Positions 28,374-37,800 of a DNA stretch of 64,000 nucleotides are shown piece by piece. The position numbers were made by a program, and so were the translations under genes. This DNA is from Candidatus Iainarchaeum sp. (GTDB taxonomy: Archaea > Iainarchaeota > Iainarchaeia > Iainarchaeales > GCA-2688035), in assembly GCA_017610205.1 (NCBI GenBank), contig JAFCCL010000009.1, positions 1 through 64,000 of the forward strand, given 5' to 3'. The notes beneath the pieces are model-generated. The model was not told where the DNA came from, did no database searches, and saw only the letters and a list, made by a program, of their open reading frames with translations. Within the stretch, counting starts at the first letter, position 1; the number at the start of each line of letters is the position of its first letter.

Positions 28374-28736
28374 TTGCTTGCAATAATTCTTGCCCTAATA
28401 GCAGCAGGGCTTTTCTTTATCCTTATTAATCAGGGCTTTTTGGCAATATTGTGCATTATTGCAGCAGTAATTATGGGAATTGCCAACTTCTTTAAAGGAA
28501 CGAAAAGTGCTGTAAAAAAAGTCGGAAAAGGCGGAACAAGAGGAATGTGGAAAGATTTTCAGGAAGCTGAAACAGGACACCCTGATAAAGCAATTTTGGA
28601 CGACGCTGTTTCAGGCACAGGGCAAATTACTGGACAGGAAATGGGGTCGCCTGACAGCCACAAGTTTAAAACAACTGGTTCAATTGAAGGCGCTGCCGTC
28701 AAAATAATTGAAACATTCAAAAAAGCATTTAAGTAA
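28374..28736 (+). CDS. Small membrane protein E of the giant locus (120 aa)
   Basis: The likely start is TTG 28374, two bases after the stop of protein D; no ATG gives the full hydrophobic N-terminus. Two hydrophobic segments (LAIILALIAAGLFFILI, FLAILCIIAAVIMGIANFF) are followed by a basic linker (KGTKSAVKKVGKGGTRG) and a soluble tail ending in an amphipathic helix (AAVKIIETFKKAFK). It is the last plus-strand gene of this unit and converges with the coiled-coil gene beyond it. The family is not recognised. Confidence 0.65.
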   Translation: MLAIILALIAAGLFFILINQGFLAILCIIAAVIMGIANFFKGTKSAVKKVGKGGTRGMWKDFQEAETGHPDKAILDDAVSGTGQITGQEMGSPDSHKFKTTGSIEGAAVKIIETFKKAFK

Positions 28737-28784
28737 GGAAAGTTTAAGCGAATAGAAACATAGTGTTCACAAAACTTTTTAGAA

Positions 28785-29273
28785 TTAGAGTTTTCCCAAA
28801 ACCTTTCTGTCGGTTTCAAGAATTTTTTCCATTATTGATTTTGTTGCACCAAGCCCTGCTTTCAATTCCCTTAGGTCTTTTTCCATTGCTGCAAGCCGTT
28901 GGTTGATTGCAATAAGGTCTGTTGAAGGTGTTCCGTTGCCCTTTTTTTGAAGGTTTTTTTCAAGACCTGAAATTTTTGCAAGCAATTCATCTGTTTTGGC
29001 AGACTGGTCTTCCAATGCAACATGGGTTGTGGTGTGCATTGCAACATGTTCTGGCTTTTCTTCCGCAGCTATTTTTCTTGCCTCCAAAGGCTTTGGTTCA
29101 GACGGCAAAGTTTGAACTTGCTCGCCTTTTGCTTCAGCAATATACTGAACTATTTCCTTGTCATTTAAGCCAATGTCTTTTAGGGTTTGCGCTACTACGT
29201 CATCATCAATGCCGCTTTGATACATTTTTTTAACAGTATCAAGCACAATTTCCTTGTCAACCACAAAAATCAC
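28785..29273 (-). CDS. Coiled-coil protein next to the giant locus (162 aa)
   Basis: This soluble protein has an N-terminal helical domain of about 50 residues (MYQSGIDDDVVAQTLKDIGLNDKEI, resembling a small helical-hairpin fold), a polar linker and a C-terminal coiled coil (LLAKISGLEKNLQ, INQRLAAMEKDLRELKAGLG). The start codon is GTG. It is transcribed toward the small membrane proteins and divergently from the HerA-like gene. Its function is unknown; an adaptor or scaffold role is inference. Confidence 0.68.
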   Translation of the reverse strand: MIFVVDKEIVLDTVKKMYQSGIDDDVVAQTLKDIGLNDKEIVQYIAEAKGEQVQTLPSEPKPLEARKIAAEEKPEHVAMHTTTHVALEDQSAKTDELLAKISGLEKNLQKKGNGTPSTDLIAINQRLAAMEKDLRELKAGLGATKSIMEKILETDRKVLGKL

Positions 29274-29359
29274 ACAAAGGGGTATTCTTTTATTTCACTT
29301 ATACTATAGTTATACTGCTTTAAATAACTTAGTTTCAAATAAAAGCATTGGTAATTCTT

Positions 29360-30862
29360 ATGAAATTTGAATTAAGAAATGGCCCTTGGAAAACTGTCTT
29401 TGAAGGAAATTTTCAAGGGCACGGAATGGAAATTTTGATAAACCCTGAACAGGTAATTCTTGTTGCAATTTATGAAAAAGAAGGACAGGAGATAACAGGA
29501 ATAGTATTGCAATCGTTTGCAGTATTCAGTGCTGTTGGCGAAGCAGAAACATTTATTGAAAGCATGCAAAAGGAAGCAATTATTCTTTCAAGGCATGATG
29601 GAAAGCACACTGTGCAGTTCCTTGCAATTGCAAGCAATCAGGTTTATGTAAAAAGTGAAGAGCAAAAGGTTTTGAAGTCAGTTGACAAATTGCTTGAAGA
29701 GGTTTCAGGTTCAGGAAACAAAATTGAATCCGTTGCAAAATCATTTGAATTACAGCTTACACCTCTTAAAAAATGCAGTTCTGCAATAAAACAATCTTTT
29801 TTCAGCCAGCCATTTATTATTCCAATGCTTGCAAAGGAAGCAAAAAGAATTGAAATAGAACAAGAGGAAGCAGAGCTTGAGTTAGGAGTCAGTGGAGCGG
29901 CAGTAATCCTTGGAATGACCAAGGCAGGCAAGCAGGTAAAAGAGCCGTTGCAAATGTTCCAAAGGACACTTGTTTCAGACGGAACCCTGCAGCAAAGGGA
30001 GGAATTTATCAGAATAGTTTCTGAAAGTTTTTTGCTTGCAAATACACCTGTTTTGATTTTTGACGAAGGAAACAGTTTTGAAGGCCTTGCACACCCTTCC
30101 AAAAATGCTTCCGAACTTCAAAGCCACGGAATCAAAATAGACCCAATGGGATTTCCAACAAAGGAATTCATAATTACAAAAAGCATTAAGATTAATGTAA
30201 ATGCCACAAGCCCAGAGGGCTTTATGCAATTATTCGGATGGAAAGACGAAGAAGCCGAAAAAATCATTTTGAATGCACTGAAAAAAAGCCAGGTTAAAGG
30301 GCTTGAACAGCTTTCAGACAATGTTGAATCGCTTGAAATCGAAAACCCTTTTCTAAAAAAAAGGATTGAGCGAGTACTAAATCTTATTGCAATAATTTAC
30401 CCCCAATTGTTTAACGGAAAAAACAATATTGAAGAAATTGTAAGAAGACCGTTCAAAAAAATTGGCAGGGCAAGCATTGTAAAAATGGGAGAAATTGACC
30501 CGAGAGCATTGACTCTTTTGCTTGAAAGCCTTTCAACAGAAATAATAAACTTTTTTAGCAAAAAAGGAGAGGCAAAAAACGCAAGGCTTTTGGTTGTAAT
30601 TCCAAGAATTGAAAGAATTTTTACAATAAAGGAAAACCTTGAATTGAAAGAATTCATTAGAATGCTTACTGAAATGAAAAGATTTGGAATAAGCTTCATA
30701 ATGGGAACAGAGAGAAGAAGCGATTTAAGCAAAGAGCTTATGCAAATATGCGAAACAAAGACAAGCATTATAAAAGAAAACGACGCAGCAATAGACTTTC
30801 CCGACAGCAAAAATTACAGAATTCTTGTAAGACCAAGCTTAAGCAGGGAAAAAATGGAATAA
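29360..30862 (+). CDS. HerA/VirB4-like ATPase homologue with degenerate nucleotide-binding motifs
   Basis: This 500-aa protein (from ATG 29360) follows the strand order of HerA/TraG/VirB4-type ATPases. It has GAAVILGMTKAGKQ at the Walker A position, TPVLIFDEGNSFEG after it, ARLLVVIPRIERIF at the Walker B position, and then ELKEFIRMLTEMKRFGISFIMGTERRSDLS, which matches the sensor/arginine region (remRkyG...QRpsDls). The Walker A Ser/Thr is Gln and the Walker B Asp-Glu is missing, so ATP hydrolysis is probably lost. About 175 N-terminal residues form a separate domain (FELRNGPWKTVFEGNF...). It lies between two coiled-coil genes beside the giant locus, suggesting a structural or regulatory part in that system. 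It could instead be a decayed plasmid-type gene, but the frame is intact. Confidence 0.7.
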   Translation: MKFELRNGPWKTVFEGNFQGHGMEILINPEQVILVAIYEKEGQEITGIVLQSFAVFSAVGEAETFIESMQKEAIILSRHDGKHTVQFLAIASNQVYVKSEEQKVLKSVDKLLEEVSGSGNKIESVAKSFELQLTPLKKCSSAIKQSFFSQPFIIPMLAKEAKRIEIEQEEAELELGVSGAAVILGMTKAGKQVKEPLQMFQRTLVSDGTLQQREEFIRIVSESFLLANTPVLIFDEGNSFEGLAHPSKNASELQSHGIKIDPMGFPTKEFIITKSIKINVNATSPEGFMQLFGWKDEEAEKIILNALKKSQVKGLEQLSDNVESLEIENPFLKKRIERVLNLIAIIYPQLFNGKNNIEEIVRRPFKKIGRASIVKMGEIDPRALTLLLESLSTEIINFFSKKGEAKNARLLVVIPRIERIFTIKENLELKEFIRMLTEMKRFGISFIMGTERRSDLSKELMQICETKTSIIKENDAAIDFPDSKNYRILVRPSLSREKME

Positions 30863-30897
30863 ACCCACCAAGAATTAAACAGCCTTCAGCTTTTTGA

Positions 30898-31374
30898 TTA
30901 AACTGCCTTAATTTTTTTTCCTTTTTTTACAGTTCTTGCCTTGACCTTTTTTCCTGCAAGCAGGTCTTTGGCCTGGTCTATTGTTACGAATTCCAGGGGA
31001 TTTATTGAGTCAACTACATAATGCATTTCCTGAACTTCTTCCTTGCTTGCAGTGTTTTCAGAAAGCTGCAGTACACTTGCTTCAAGTTCTGCAATTCTTT
31101 GAGTGCTTTCCTCAAGCCTGTCAACAAGCTCTTGAACCTGCTCGCTGTTAACTGCGCTCTGTCCGCCTATTTGGCCAGCGGCAATTTTTTCCTCAAATGC
31201 TTTGAGTTTTTTGTTTAAAACAATAAGGTTTCTGCCAAGAATTTTTTCATTTCTTACAACATACTTCATCTTTTGGGCAATTACAAGCAAACTGCTGTTT
31301 AGGGACCTTATATCCTGCTGTAATCTGCCTAAAAGGACTGATGCCTTAACTGTTTTTTTGCCATGAGAAGCCAA
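30898..31374 (-). CDS. Coiled-coil protein (158 aa)
   Basis: The protein is almost wholly helical: a central coiled coil (LNKKLKAFEEKIAA; VQELVDRLEESTQRIAELEASV) is followed by a short conserved-looking segment (SINPLEFVTIDQAKDLLAG) and a basic tail. It converges with the HerA-like gene, 35 bp apart. It has no recognised family. The end segment recalls the small C-terminal domains of coiled-coil scaffold proteins, without a confident match. Confidence 0.65.
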   Translation of the reverse strand: MASHGKKTVKASVLLGRLQQDIRSLNSSLLVIAQKMKYVVRNEKILGRNLIVLNKKLKAFEEKIAAGQIGGQSAVNSEQVQELVDRLEESTQRIAELEASVLQLSENTASKEEVQEMHYVVDSINPLEFVTIDQAKDLLAGKKVKARTVKKGKKIKAV

Positions 31375-31450
31375 TGTTGTTTCACCTGTGTAATAGAACT
31401 ACAAACTAGTATTAAATAATTGGCAATACTGTTTAAAAGGTCAGGAAAGG

Positions 31451-31458
31451 TATAAAAA
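31451..31458 (+). promoter_or_regulatory. TATA box of the 31482 gene
   Basis: TATAAAAA lies 24-31 nt before the ATG at 31482, the spacing expected for a leaderless archaeal transcript. Confidence 0.55.
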
Positions 31459-31481
31459 GTTCAGAGGAAGTAAATCTTTAC

Positions 31482-32345
31482 ATGGTAAAGCCTAGAAGGA
31501 TAACACAATGCAAGAAAGCAATTGCAGGGCAAATGATGCTGCAACACCCTAAGTTGTCACTATCAGCAATTATAGCAAATTTGAAACAAAAAAATCATAC
31601 AATGTCTCTTCCTTACCTATGCATTATTCGTAGCAAGCTAAGAAAGGAAGGCCATAACCTACCCAGAGGAGGGAAGATAAGAGAAGAATTGATGCAAAAT
31701 AAACCTGAAATAAAATTAATAAAATTAGGTTCCAAGACTGAAGCAGTAATAAAAGCTATTTATCATAATCCAAGAAAATCACCAAAAGAGATTAAGAAAA
31801 TGCTAGCAAATAAAAATATCAAGGTAGAACTTGGTATCATTTATAAAAATAGACCAAGCATGAAGCGCTGGTTTCCGGAAATTGATTTTTCTGTAAAACC
31901 AAAGCCAATTAAACTAACAAAACCACAGGAGGCAATGATTCCAGGATTTATAAGATTAGCTCGTAAAGCTATCTATTTCAAAGGCTCTAAAAAATGGACA
32001 TTGGAAACACAAAAGGAATTCAGAGAGTTTGTCCTCGCAAGAATAATACAAATGGTCAAAAAATTCAAATCAAAAAGGGCAAACGAAAAAACATTCATTA
32101 ACAAAGAAGTTGGATTCCTAAGAAAAGAATTCGTAAGGCAAAGCATTAAGAACGGAATGGGGATAACAGAACTGGAAGCAAAGCTAGTTATAAGAATTAT
32201 TAGAGAAAAAGCCAGAGGTAATAAAAACCACACAAAAATTGCCAAAAAACTAGAATGCGAAAAAGGAGAAGTAGACGAACTCTGGAGGGCATATCAGCTG
32301 TACCAGCGCATCCAGGGCAGAACAGGAAAAAAGAAAGAGCAGTGA
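31482..32345 (+). CDS. Basic protein with putative helix-turn-helix segments (287 aa)
   Basis: The family is not recognised. It is strongly basic and has several helix-turn-helix-like stretches: an N-terminal one (LSLSAIIANLKQ...LCIIRSKLRKEGHN), a middle one (KSPKEIKKMLANKNIKVELGII), and a C-terminal one resembling sigma region 4-type helices (NHTKIAKKLECEKGEVDELW). DNA binding is therefore likely but unproven. Its codons favour A/C-ending forms, unlike most neighbours, which hints at transfer. It has its own promoter and precedes polB by 55 bp. Confidence 0.6.
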   Translation: MVKPRRITQCKKAIAGQMMLQHPKLSLSAIIANLKQKNHTMSLPYLCIIRSKLRKEGHNLPRGGKIREELMQNKPEIKLIKLGSKTEAVIKAIYHNPRKSPKEIKKMLANKNIKVELGIIYKNRPSMKRWFPEIDFSVKPKPIKLTKPQEAMIPGFIRLARKAIYFKGSKKWTLETQKEFREFVLARIIQMVKKFKSKRANEKTFINKEVGFLRKEFVRQSIKNGMGITELEAKLVIRIIREKARGNKNHTKIAKKLECEKGEVDELWRAYQLYQRIQGRTGKKKEQ

Positions 32346-32400
32346 ATTCTGCATTCTAATGTATTAAAATAATTTAGTTGATTGTAATTAAATAGAGCTT

Positions 32401-34803
32401 ATGACAAAAAAAGTTAAAGGCGTTCTTTTGGACGTTGATTATGTTTCAAGGGAAGGAAAAAGCACAATAAGGCTTTTTTTAAGGGAAGAAAAGGGAATTG
32501 GAATTTACAAGGATGTAAATTTTAAACCATACTTTTTTGTAAGGGTAAACCACCTTGAAAAGGCAAAAAAGACACTTAAGGAGAATGTGTTTGGTGAAGA
32601 CACAAAAATAGCGTCAATTGAAAGAGTTGAAAAGGCAAATTTTGGCAATGTTTTAAAGCTTGTATTTGAAAACGTACAGGACCTTATTATTGCAAGGGCA
32701 AATATAACAAGCCTGCCTGATATTATTGAAAAGTCAGAGTACGACATTCCTTTTGCAAAAAGATGGCTTTTGGACCACGAGCTTGAGCCAATGAACGGCG
32801 CAATTCTTGAAGTGGAAGGAGAAAAGGTTAGGAAAGCAGAGCTTTTTGAAATTGCCGAGCCAAAGTTTGCATCAGCTGCTTTTGACCTTGAAACCTACAG
32901 CCCTGGCCGTTTTAGTGATGCAAAAAAGGACCCTATTTTAATGGCGTCTTTTGCAACGCCAAAAAAAAGCATTGTGTTAAGCTATGGCAAGGGATTTTCT
33001 TCAAAAAAGGTTGAGTGCGTTGAAAACGAAAAAGAAACTATTAAGGCATTGACTGAAAGAATGAATGGAGGAAAGCTTGATGTTGTTGCAACATACAACG
33101 GCGACATGTTTGATTTTCCCTACATTAAGGAAAGGTCTGCAAAGTTTGGGTTAAGATTTGGCGTTGGAGCAGATGGTTCAGAGCCAAAAACAAGAAGCAA
33201 GGGACGGGACAATGCAGAAAGGCTTGTTGGAACACAGCATTTGGATGTTTATCAAATGCTTCGCTTTCTTTCAAGGTTTGGTGTTGTAAACCTTATAAAG
33301 TTTGATTTGGAAAGCGTTGTTGCAAGGCTTTACAATGTTGAAAAGGAAAAAATTAAGTTTGATGAAATCAACAGGCTTTGGGATGAAAGAAAAGACGTTG
33401 ACAGGCTTGCAGAATATTGTGCAGAGGATTCAGAGTATACGCTTAAGATTGCAGAACAGTATCTGCCACTTATTGTAGAACTTTGCAGGCTTGTAAAACA
33501 AAGCCTTTTTGAAGTTGGAAGGGCAAGTGCTTCAATGCTTGTTGAATATCTTATAATGGACAAGTGCAGGAAAACAAACATGCTGATTTCAAACAAGCCG
33601 GATGATGCCGCAATCCAGCAAAGGCTAATGCATCCGGTAAAAGGAGGCTATGTTAAAGAGCCGGAATCAGGTTTGCATGAAAACCTTGCTGTTTTGGATT
33701 TCAGTTCACTTTACCCAACCATTATTATCAGCCACAATGTCAGCCCTGATACAGTTGGCTGTGAGCACAAGGAATGCAGGGAGAAAAATTCTGCTCCGAA
33801 CGCACAGTGGTTTTGTTTAAAGGAAAGAGGGCTAATTCCAAAAATTTTGAAATCTTTGTTTGAAAAAAGAATGAAGATAAAAAAAGAAGCAAAGGCCCTT
33901 GACAAAAAGGACAAGAAATTTTTATTGTTGAATGCAAGGCAGCATGCATTAAAGATTTTGCTGAATTCGTTTTATGGTTACTTGTTGTACAGCAGAAGCA
34001 GGTTTTATTCAAGGGAAGCAGGTTCTGCAATTACTGCATGGGCAAGGCAGTATGTGCAATGGGTTGGAAAAGAGGCGGAGAAAGCAGGGTTTGGAGTTGT
34101 ATATGGCGACACTGATTCAGAATTTTTGTCCATCCCAAAAGGAAAGAACAGGCAGGATGTTGAAAAATTTGTTGAAAAGATTAACAAGCAGCTTCCAGGA
34201 GTAATGAACCTTGAACTCGAAGGCTTTTTTAAACGCGGAATTTTTGTCACAAAGGAAAGCGGAGAGGGTGCAAAGAAAAAGTATGCTTTAATAGATTACA
34301 AGGGCAATTTGAAAATTGTTGGCTTTGAATATGTAAGACGCGATTGGTCTACAATTGCAAAGGAAACCCAAAGGGAAGTAATTAGATTGGTTCTTGCAGA
34401 AGGAGACCCTGAAAAGGCATTGAAGAAAATAAGGAAAACAATTAATGCTTTGAGAAACGGAAAGGTAAGCAATTCAGAGCTTGTTGTTTTTACGCAGATT
34501 AAAAGAAAGCTTGACAAATATGAAGCTATTGGGCCACATGTTGCAGCTGCAAAAAAGGCAGTTGCAAAAGGCAGGGAAATTGATGTTGGAAGTGTTATTG
34601 GATACATTATTACCAAGAGCGGAAAAAGCATTAGTGACAAGGCACAATTGCAGGAATATGTAAAAGAAGGAAATTATGACGCAGATTATTATATTGAACA
34701 CCAGGTTGTTCCAGCAGTAATAAAAATAATGAGAGAACTTGGATACAGCAAGGAAGATTTAATTCAGGGCGGAAAACAGCACAAGCTTGCCTTTTTTGGC
34801 TAG
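32401..34803 (+). CDS. polB: DNA polymerase family B
   Basis: This is the archaeal B-family replicative or repair polymerase, 800 aa. The 3'-5' exonuclease motifs are present (FDLETYSP near 160, YNGDMFDFP near 231, YCAEDSEYT near 341), so proofreading should be active. Polymerase motif A is DFSSLYPTII near 433, motif B KILLNSFYGYLLYSR near 518, and motif C YGDTDS near 567. No intein interrupts these motifs, although archaeal polB genes often carry one. It appears monocistronic with a short upstream gap. Confidence 0.97.
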   Translation: MTKKVKGVLLDVDYVSREGKSTIRLFLREEKGIGIYKDVNFKPYFFVRVNHLEKAKKTLKENVFGEDTKIASIERVEKANFGNVLKLVFENVQDLIIARANITSLPDIIEKSEYDIPFAKRWLLDHELEPMNGAILEVEGEKVRKAELFEIAEPKFASAAFDLETYSPGRFSDAKKDPILMASFATPKKSIVLSYGKGFSSKKVECVENEKETIKALTERMNGGKLDVVATYNGDMFDFPYIKERSAKFGLRFGVGADGSEPKTRSKGRDNAERLVGTQHLDVYQMLRFLSRFGVVNLIKFDLESVVARLYNVEKEKIKFDEINRLWDERKDVDRLAEYCAEDSEYTLKIAEQYLPLIVELCRLVKQSLFEVGRASASMLVEYLIMDKCRKTNMLISNKPDDAAIQQRLMHPVKGGYVKEPESGLHENLAVLDFSSLYPTIIISHNVSPDTVGCEHKECREKNSAPNAQWFCLKERGLIPKILKSLFEKRMKIKKEAKALDKKDKKFLLLNARQHALKILLNSFYGYLLYSRSRFYSREAGSAITAWARQYVQWVGKEAEKAGFGVVYGDTDSEFLSIPKGKNRQDVEKFVEKINKQLPGVMNLELEGFFKRGIFVTKESGEGAKKKYALIDYKGNLKIVGFEYVRRDWSTIAKETQREVIRLVLAEGDPEKALKKIRKTINALRNGKVSNSELVVFTQIKRKLDKYEAIGPHVAAAKKAVAKGREIDVGSVIGYIITKSGKSISDKAQLQEYVKEGNYDADYYIEHQVVPAVIKIMRELGYSKEDLIQGGKQHKLAFFG

Positions 34804-34842
34804 GGGAAAGCATTTTATTTGGAAAAGAACTAAAAGAATAGG

Positions 34843-37800
34843 ATGAAATTCGGAATTTTAATTTTGTGTTTATTTGCCTTGCTTTTGTTAAGCAATGCTA
34901 ATGCAGTATATGAGCTATGCGATTCTGTTGAAAGAGTTTCTGACCTAAACAACGTTACCTTTACATGCTATCTCACCACTTCAAAAATTGAATTTACACA
35001 GGATGACATAGACGACTTTTGGGAAGAAATACTTGCCGATGAAGATTATGTCAGTGAAAATCTGAAAATAGTTGAGTGGAAAATTGAAAGTGTTGTAGTA
35101 CAGGTTGCTGATGACATCAGATTTATTGAACCGCCTGGAATGGATATGCCGTGGGACATTATACTTACAGGAGATTCTAATACTACTCACGATTTTAATC
35201 AATCCGCTTCAACGCCTCTAAGGCCAGCAAACCAAACCGCAATCAAGAAAAGAATTGGCGGACTTCAAGAATTCTTTATTTCATTTGCACCACTTGGCGA
35301 AAGGAGAGGAGTAAGAAATATTACACTTGAAAAGCCAATAGAAGCGCTTGGTGTTTACATTTCAGGAAGTACTATAAAAAAAATGGATATAGATATTGAA
35401 GGAACACTTTCTCTTTCAGGCGGATACATTGAAAACTTGGATTTGTTAAAAGCAAAAAGCATTATCCTTTCAAACACAGCATATCTTCAAAATATTAATT
35501 CAATTAAAGCAGAAAATATTTCGCTGGAAAGCAACAGCTATATTAGAACTGTTGGAAGTTTTGATGAAACAGCAATAAAAATTGAAAACAGCGAAACAGG
35601 ACTTATTGTAAAAGGCAAAAGCTATATTGAAAACGTAAATGGATATATTGAAGTTGATTCTGACATTTATCTCGAAGAAGAATCAGGAATTAAAAACTTA
35701 TCATATACACCAAGCGAAACAATACAACTGATTCAAGCAGACAATCTTACATTAAAGGATGAAAGCTACATTCTTGGAATTGGGGGAAAGCCAGGGGAGA
35801 TAATACTTAGCGGAACACTTAGCCTTGAAAACAGCAAAATTATTGGCAGAGGCAACAACAAGCCATCAGGAGTAAAGGTAAATGGTATTTTAATGTCTGA
35901 CAATTCACTATTGCAGGGGTTTGAAGGCAATATAGAAGTTGAAGGAAAGGAAACATTTGTACTTGAAAGCGGAAGCATTATTGGAGAAGTTTTAGGAATA
36001 ATAAACAGCTGCAGCAAACTTTCAATGGATGGTAATGAAACAAAAATAAGGTTTTTGGAAAACAGTCCAAAGGAAGTTAAGGCAAATGGCATTGACCTAA
36101 ACAACGATGCAAAAATAGAATGCATTGGCGAAGCAGACTGCAATTATTTTTATATTTACCAAAGTTGTGACGTAGAACCAACAACAAATCTTGAAGTAAC
36201 AGAAAGCCAGTCAGGAAATGTCCCTTTTACTATTGGGTTTGTTGGAGAATGCAATGCAGAAGGAACACCAATAACATGCACAATTGATTTTGGAGACGGT
36301 TCAGGCTCAGAAGTGTTTGACACAAACGCAAGCCATACATATTTAACAGCAGGCTCTTTCAAAGCAGTGCTCACAGGGCAAACAACAGAAATGTCTACAA
36401 CAAGTGAAAAAACAATTGTGGTGGTTGAAGCAGGGGTAACCCCTCCAACAATTGAAGAAGTACAGGCTTCTCTTTCAGTACAAACTGTTCAAAATGGTGG
36501 CGAAGTAAATATAATACTGGAGTGCGATGACACTATTACGTCCTTTTCAATTGAAAACAATCTTGGACTTCCAGCAGTAACAACAATACCGAAACAGTGC
36601 CCGGCAACACTTGGACCTTTCAAAATACCTGAAACAACAGCCGCTGGAACTTACAGTTTTGTTGTAAAAGGAGCAACAAAAAATGGAACCGAATTTGCAC
36701 AAACACTGACAATTGCTGTTGAAACAAGGCCTCTTATTCCATGGCTTCCATTTGAGTTGGACGGCTTAATGATTTATGGAATTATTGGCATTGTTGGAAT
36801 TATTGCAGTAGTTGTAATAATAGTAATTATCAAAAAGAAAAAAGGAACCGGCAAAAAGAATGAAAAGAAAAACGAAGAAGATGAAAATAACATGGAAATA
36901 ACTGCCAAAGAACTTGGACAAAATCAGACACAAGTGCAATCAGGCAAAGAAAGACCACCATGGATGGTTAAAGAAACCGAAGACGAAGAGGAATACAAAG
37001 AAAAAACAGTGCAGGAAACAAAACCAGAACCAAAAGTGCAGAAAACAAAACCACAAGAAAAAGCAAAGCCAACAGAACAAAAACTAACAGAAATAAAACC
37101 TGCTAAACCAGTAGTTGGAAAAAAAGTTGAAATAAAACCAGTAGAAAAAAAAGGCGGGTTTTTGGGATTTTTAAAAAAGAAAAAAAAGCCTCCGGTTACA
37201 AAAGAAATTGAAGGAATTAAAGAACCAATGAAAATGCAGACAGCAACAAAACCAACAGCGGTAAAAAACCCGAAGAAAAAGCCAATAGTCGAAACTATTG
37301 CCAAACCAAAACCAATTGAAAAAATAAAACCAACGACAGAAGCAACAAAACCAATTGAAGTACCAAAACCAACCATTAAAAAAATTATTGAACCAAAACC
37401 AATTGAATCAACAAAACCAATTCAAGAAGAAACAAAACAAGTTGAATCAACAAAACCAATTCAAGAAGAAACAAAACAAGTTGAATCAACAAAACCAATT
37501 CAAGAAGAAACAAAACAAGTTGAATCAACAAAACCAAAATTTGAACAGGCGGAATCAACGCAGGTTGAATTGTCAAAACCTGCAGAAAAAAAGCCAGTGG
37601 AAGAAAAAGAAAGCCCTGGCTTTGCCAGACCAAAAATGACAAAGCCAGAGGACAAAAACCCTTCAAAAAGGTTTGAAAATTTGGTTGAACTAGTAAAAGG
37701 AACCGGCGGAAAAGTAAACGAAAAAACTGTTGAAATAAAGAAACCTGCAGTTGAAAGAAAGCCTGCAATACCTGTTTCAGAAAAACAGGCTTTGAAGCCA

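Noticed and set aside
32401-34803. Intein in PolB
   Set aside because: Motifs A, B and C are contiguous and the length is normal.
37405-37521. CRISPR-like array
   Set aside because: The repeats are directly abutting, in frame and without spacers; they encode a 13-residue unit. No other CRISPR array or cas gene is present in the window.
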